Source of the DNA: Paraburkholderia fungorum | GTDB lineage: Bacteria; Pseudomonadota; Gammaproteobacteria; Burkholderiales; Burkholderiaceae | Direction of reading: 5' to 3' | Assembly: GCF_902833645.1 (NCBI RefSeq) | Contig: NZ_CADFGE010000003.1 | Location: 496,001-560,000, forward strand | Length of the DNA: 64,000 nt | Shown: positions 63,545-64,000 of the stretch, one piece after another | Position numbering within the stretch: the first letter of the stretch is position 1 | How the letters are laid out: each line of letters opens with the position of its first letter | Program-made: the position numbers and the translations under genes | The notes under the pieces: generated by a model | The model's database searches: none | Seen by the model: the letters and a program-made list of their open reading frames with translations, nothing else | Told to the model about the DNA's origin: nothing

Positions 63545-64000
63545 TCAATTCGGCCAGTCCGATCCCAGCACCAGTCCGCAAAAATTCAGCCGCCGATAGT
63601 TCGGATCCCAGCGGTCCAGCACATCGGCATTCACGGTCCCGAAAGTCGTTTCAGGACGATGCGCCATGCCACGCGCATACGCTTCGATCAGCTTCTTCTT
63701 GAAGCCCGATTCGCGCGGGTAGGCCTGCACGATCTCATCGCGCTGCTGCGCGGTGAATTCGTCGTAGCGCGCACCTCGCACATCCATCTGCACGCCGGCG
63801 CTAATCAGCGCAACCAGCGCTGACAGGTGCTCCGGAATGCCTGGCGTCGTGTGCAGGGCGATCCCCACCCAGACCTCTTCAATCTCGCGCCCGGCAATGT
63901 CGTACTGCTGCATGAACTCGCGCGCCGCGTTGGCGCCATCCACTTCAAACCGGTACGGCGACCCTTGATACTGTGAGTTCAGCCCGACGTTGTGGAACAT
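63545..64000 (-). CDS. HD-domain (cyanamide hydratase-like) protein, 5' end outside the window
   Basis: The last 151 or more residues of an HD-superfamily hydrolase. Visible: MFHNVGLNSQYQGSPYRFEVDGANAAREFM, where the family normally has an HD pair (FHDIGL); here it is His-Asn. Then HTTPGIPEHLSALVALISAGVQMDVRGARYDE and the C-terminal NADVLDRWDPNYRRLNF. Related proteins are metal-dependent phosphohydrolases or cyanamide hydratase-like enzymes, often beside XapX. The true start lies beyond position 64000, so the Met at the edge is not evidence of a start. Confidence 0.8.
   Translation of the reverse strand: MFHNVGLNSQYQGSPYRFEVDGANAAREFMQQYDIAGREIEEVWVGIALHTTPGIPEHLSALVALISAGVQMDVRGARYDEFTAQQRDEIVQAYPRESGFKKKLIEAYARGMAHRPETTFGTVNADVLDRWDPNYRRLNFCGLVLGSDWPN

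Noticed and set aside
1-64000. Insertion sequences, phage genes, CRISPR arrays, rRNA or tRNA genes
   Set aside because: No transposase, integrase, spaced identical repeats, rRNA stretches or cloverleaf-like sequences were recognised on reading through both strands.

Overview
The window is high-GC DNA (roughly 60-65% by eye) from a Gram-negative betaproteobacterium, most likely Burkholderiaceae of the Paraburkholderia/Caballeronia kind. The grounds are two DUF3331 genes, a cyanide-insensitive-type cytochrome bd operon, many FixJ/NarL-type response regulators and winged-helix/STAND ATPase regulators, NodT-type outer-membrane efflux lipoproteins, and the codon usage. No rRNA, tRNA, CRISPR array, insertion sequence or phage gene was recognised. 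The window looks like an accessory, regulation- and efflux-rich part of a chromosome or megaplasmid.

Layout: (1) 1-2766, a TonB-dependent receptor followed by an ExbB/TolQ-type proton channel (cut by the window edge). (2) 3092-6068, a secreted class A acid phosphatase and an OmpR-type response regulator/histidine kinase pair. (3) 6186-8862, a minus-strand regulator group: a short STAND ATPase regulator, a FixJ-type regulator and a receiver-only protein, with no kinase beside them. (4) 9338-15310, two unknown small genes and an operon joining a YdeP-type molybdopterin oxidoreductase to cytochrome bd subunits I and II. (5) 15425-19875, an AraC/small protein/DUF3331 operon and a PAS histidine kinase/FixJ pair. 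(6) 20284-27747, an Aae/FUSC-type efflux operon with poxB upstream and a divergent LysR gene. (7) 28950-31940, a full-length STAND regulator. (8) 32276-39908, a TetR gene, a strong candidate operator, and a catabolic cluster (VOC protein, flavin monooxygenase, DUF485/ActP-type symporter pair, exported amidohydrolase), then a second DUF3331 gene and a second flavin monooxygenase. (9) 40104-44968, LysR, AraC, a truncated STAND regulator and a haloperoxidase-type hydrolase. (10) 45302-51292, a complete RND tripartite efflux operon. (11) 51513-58631, an exported esterase, a 1861-residue kinase-like/ATPase/GAF/PAS/histidine kinase fusion and, just upstream of it, the 3' remnant of a response regulator. 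(12) 58896-64000, a cyclic-nucleotide-domain flavoprotein, an alginate-export-type porin, an exported VOC protein, a XapX protein and a partial HD-domain protein.

The most interesting signals are: the oxidoreductase/cytochrome bd operon, which suggests direct coupling of a cytoplasmic Mo-enzyme to a quinol oxidase; an orientation-consistent upstream element found before an AraC, a LysR and an esterase gene; the response-regulator remnant that still carries the ribosome-binding site of the giant kinase, with an intact paralogue about 52 kb away; three STAND-regulator paralogues of very different length, one ending in sequence antisense to a hydrolase gene; and a 31-bp TetR-type operator in front of an uncharacterised catabolic cluster. 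All functional calls are from reading the translations; no database search was run.
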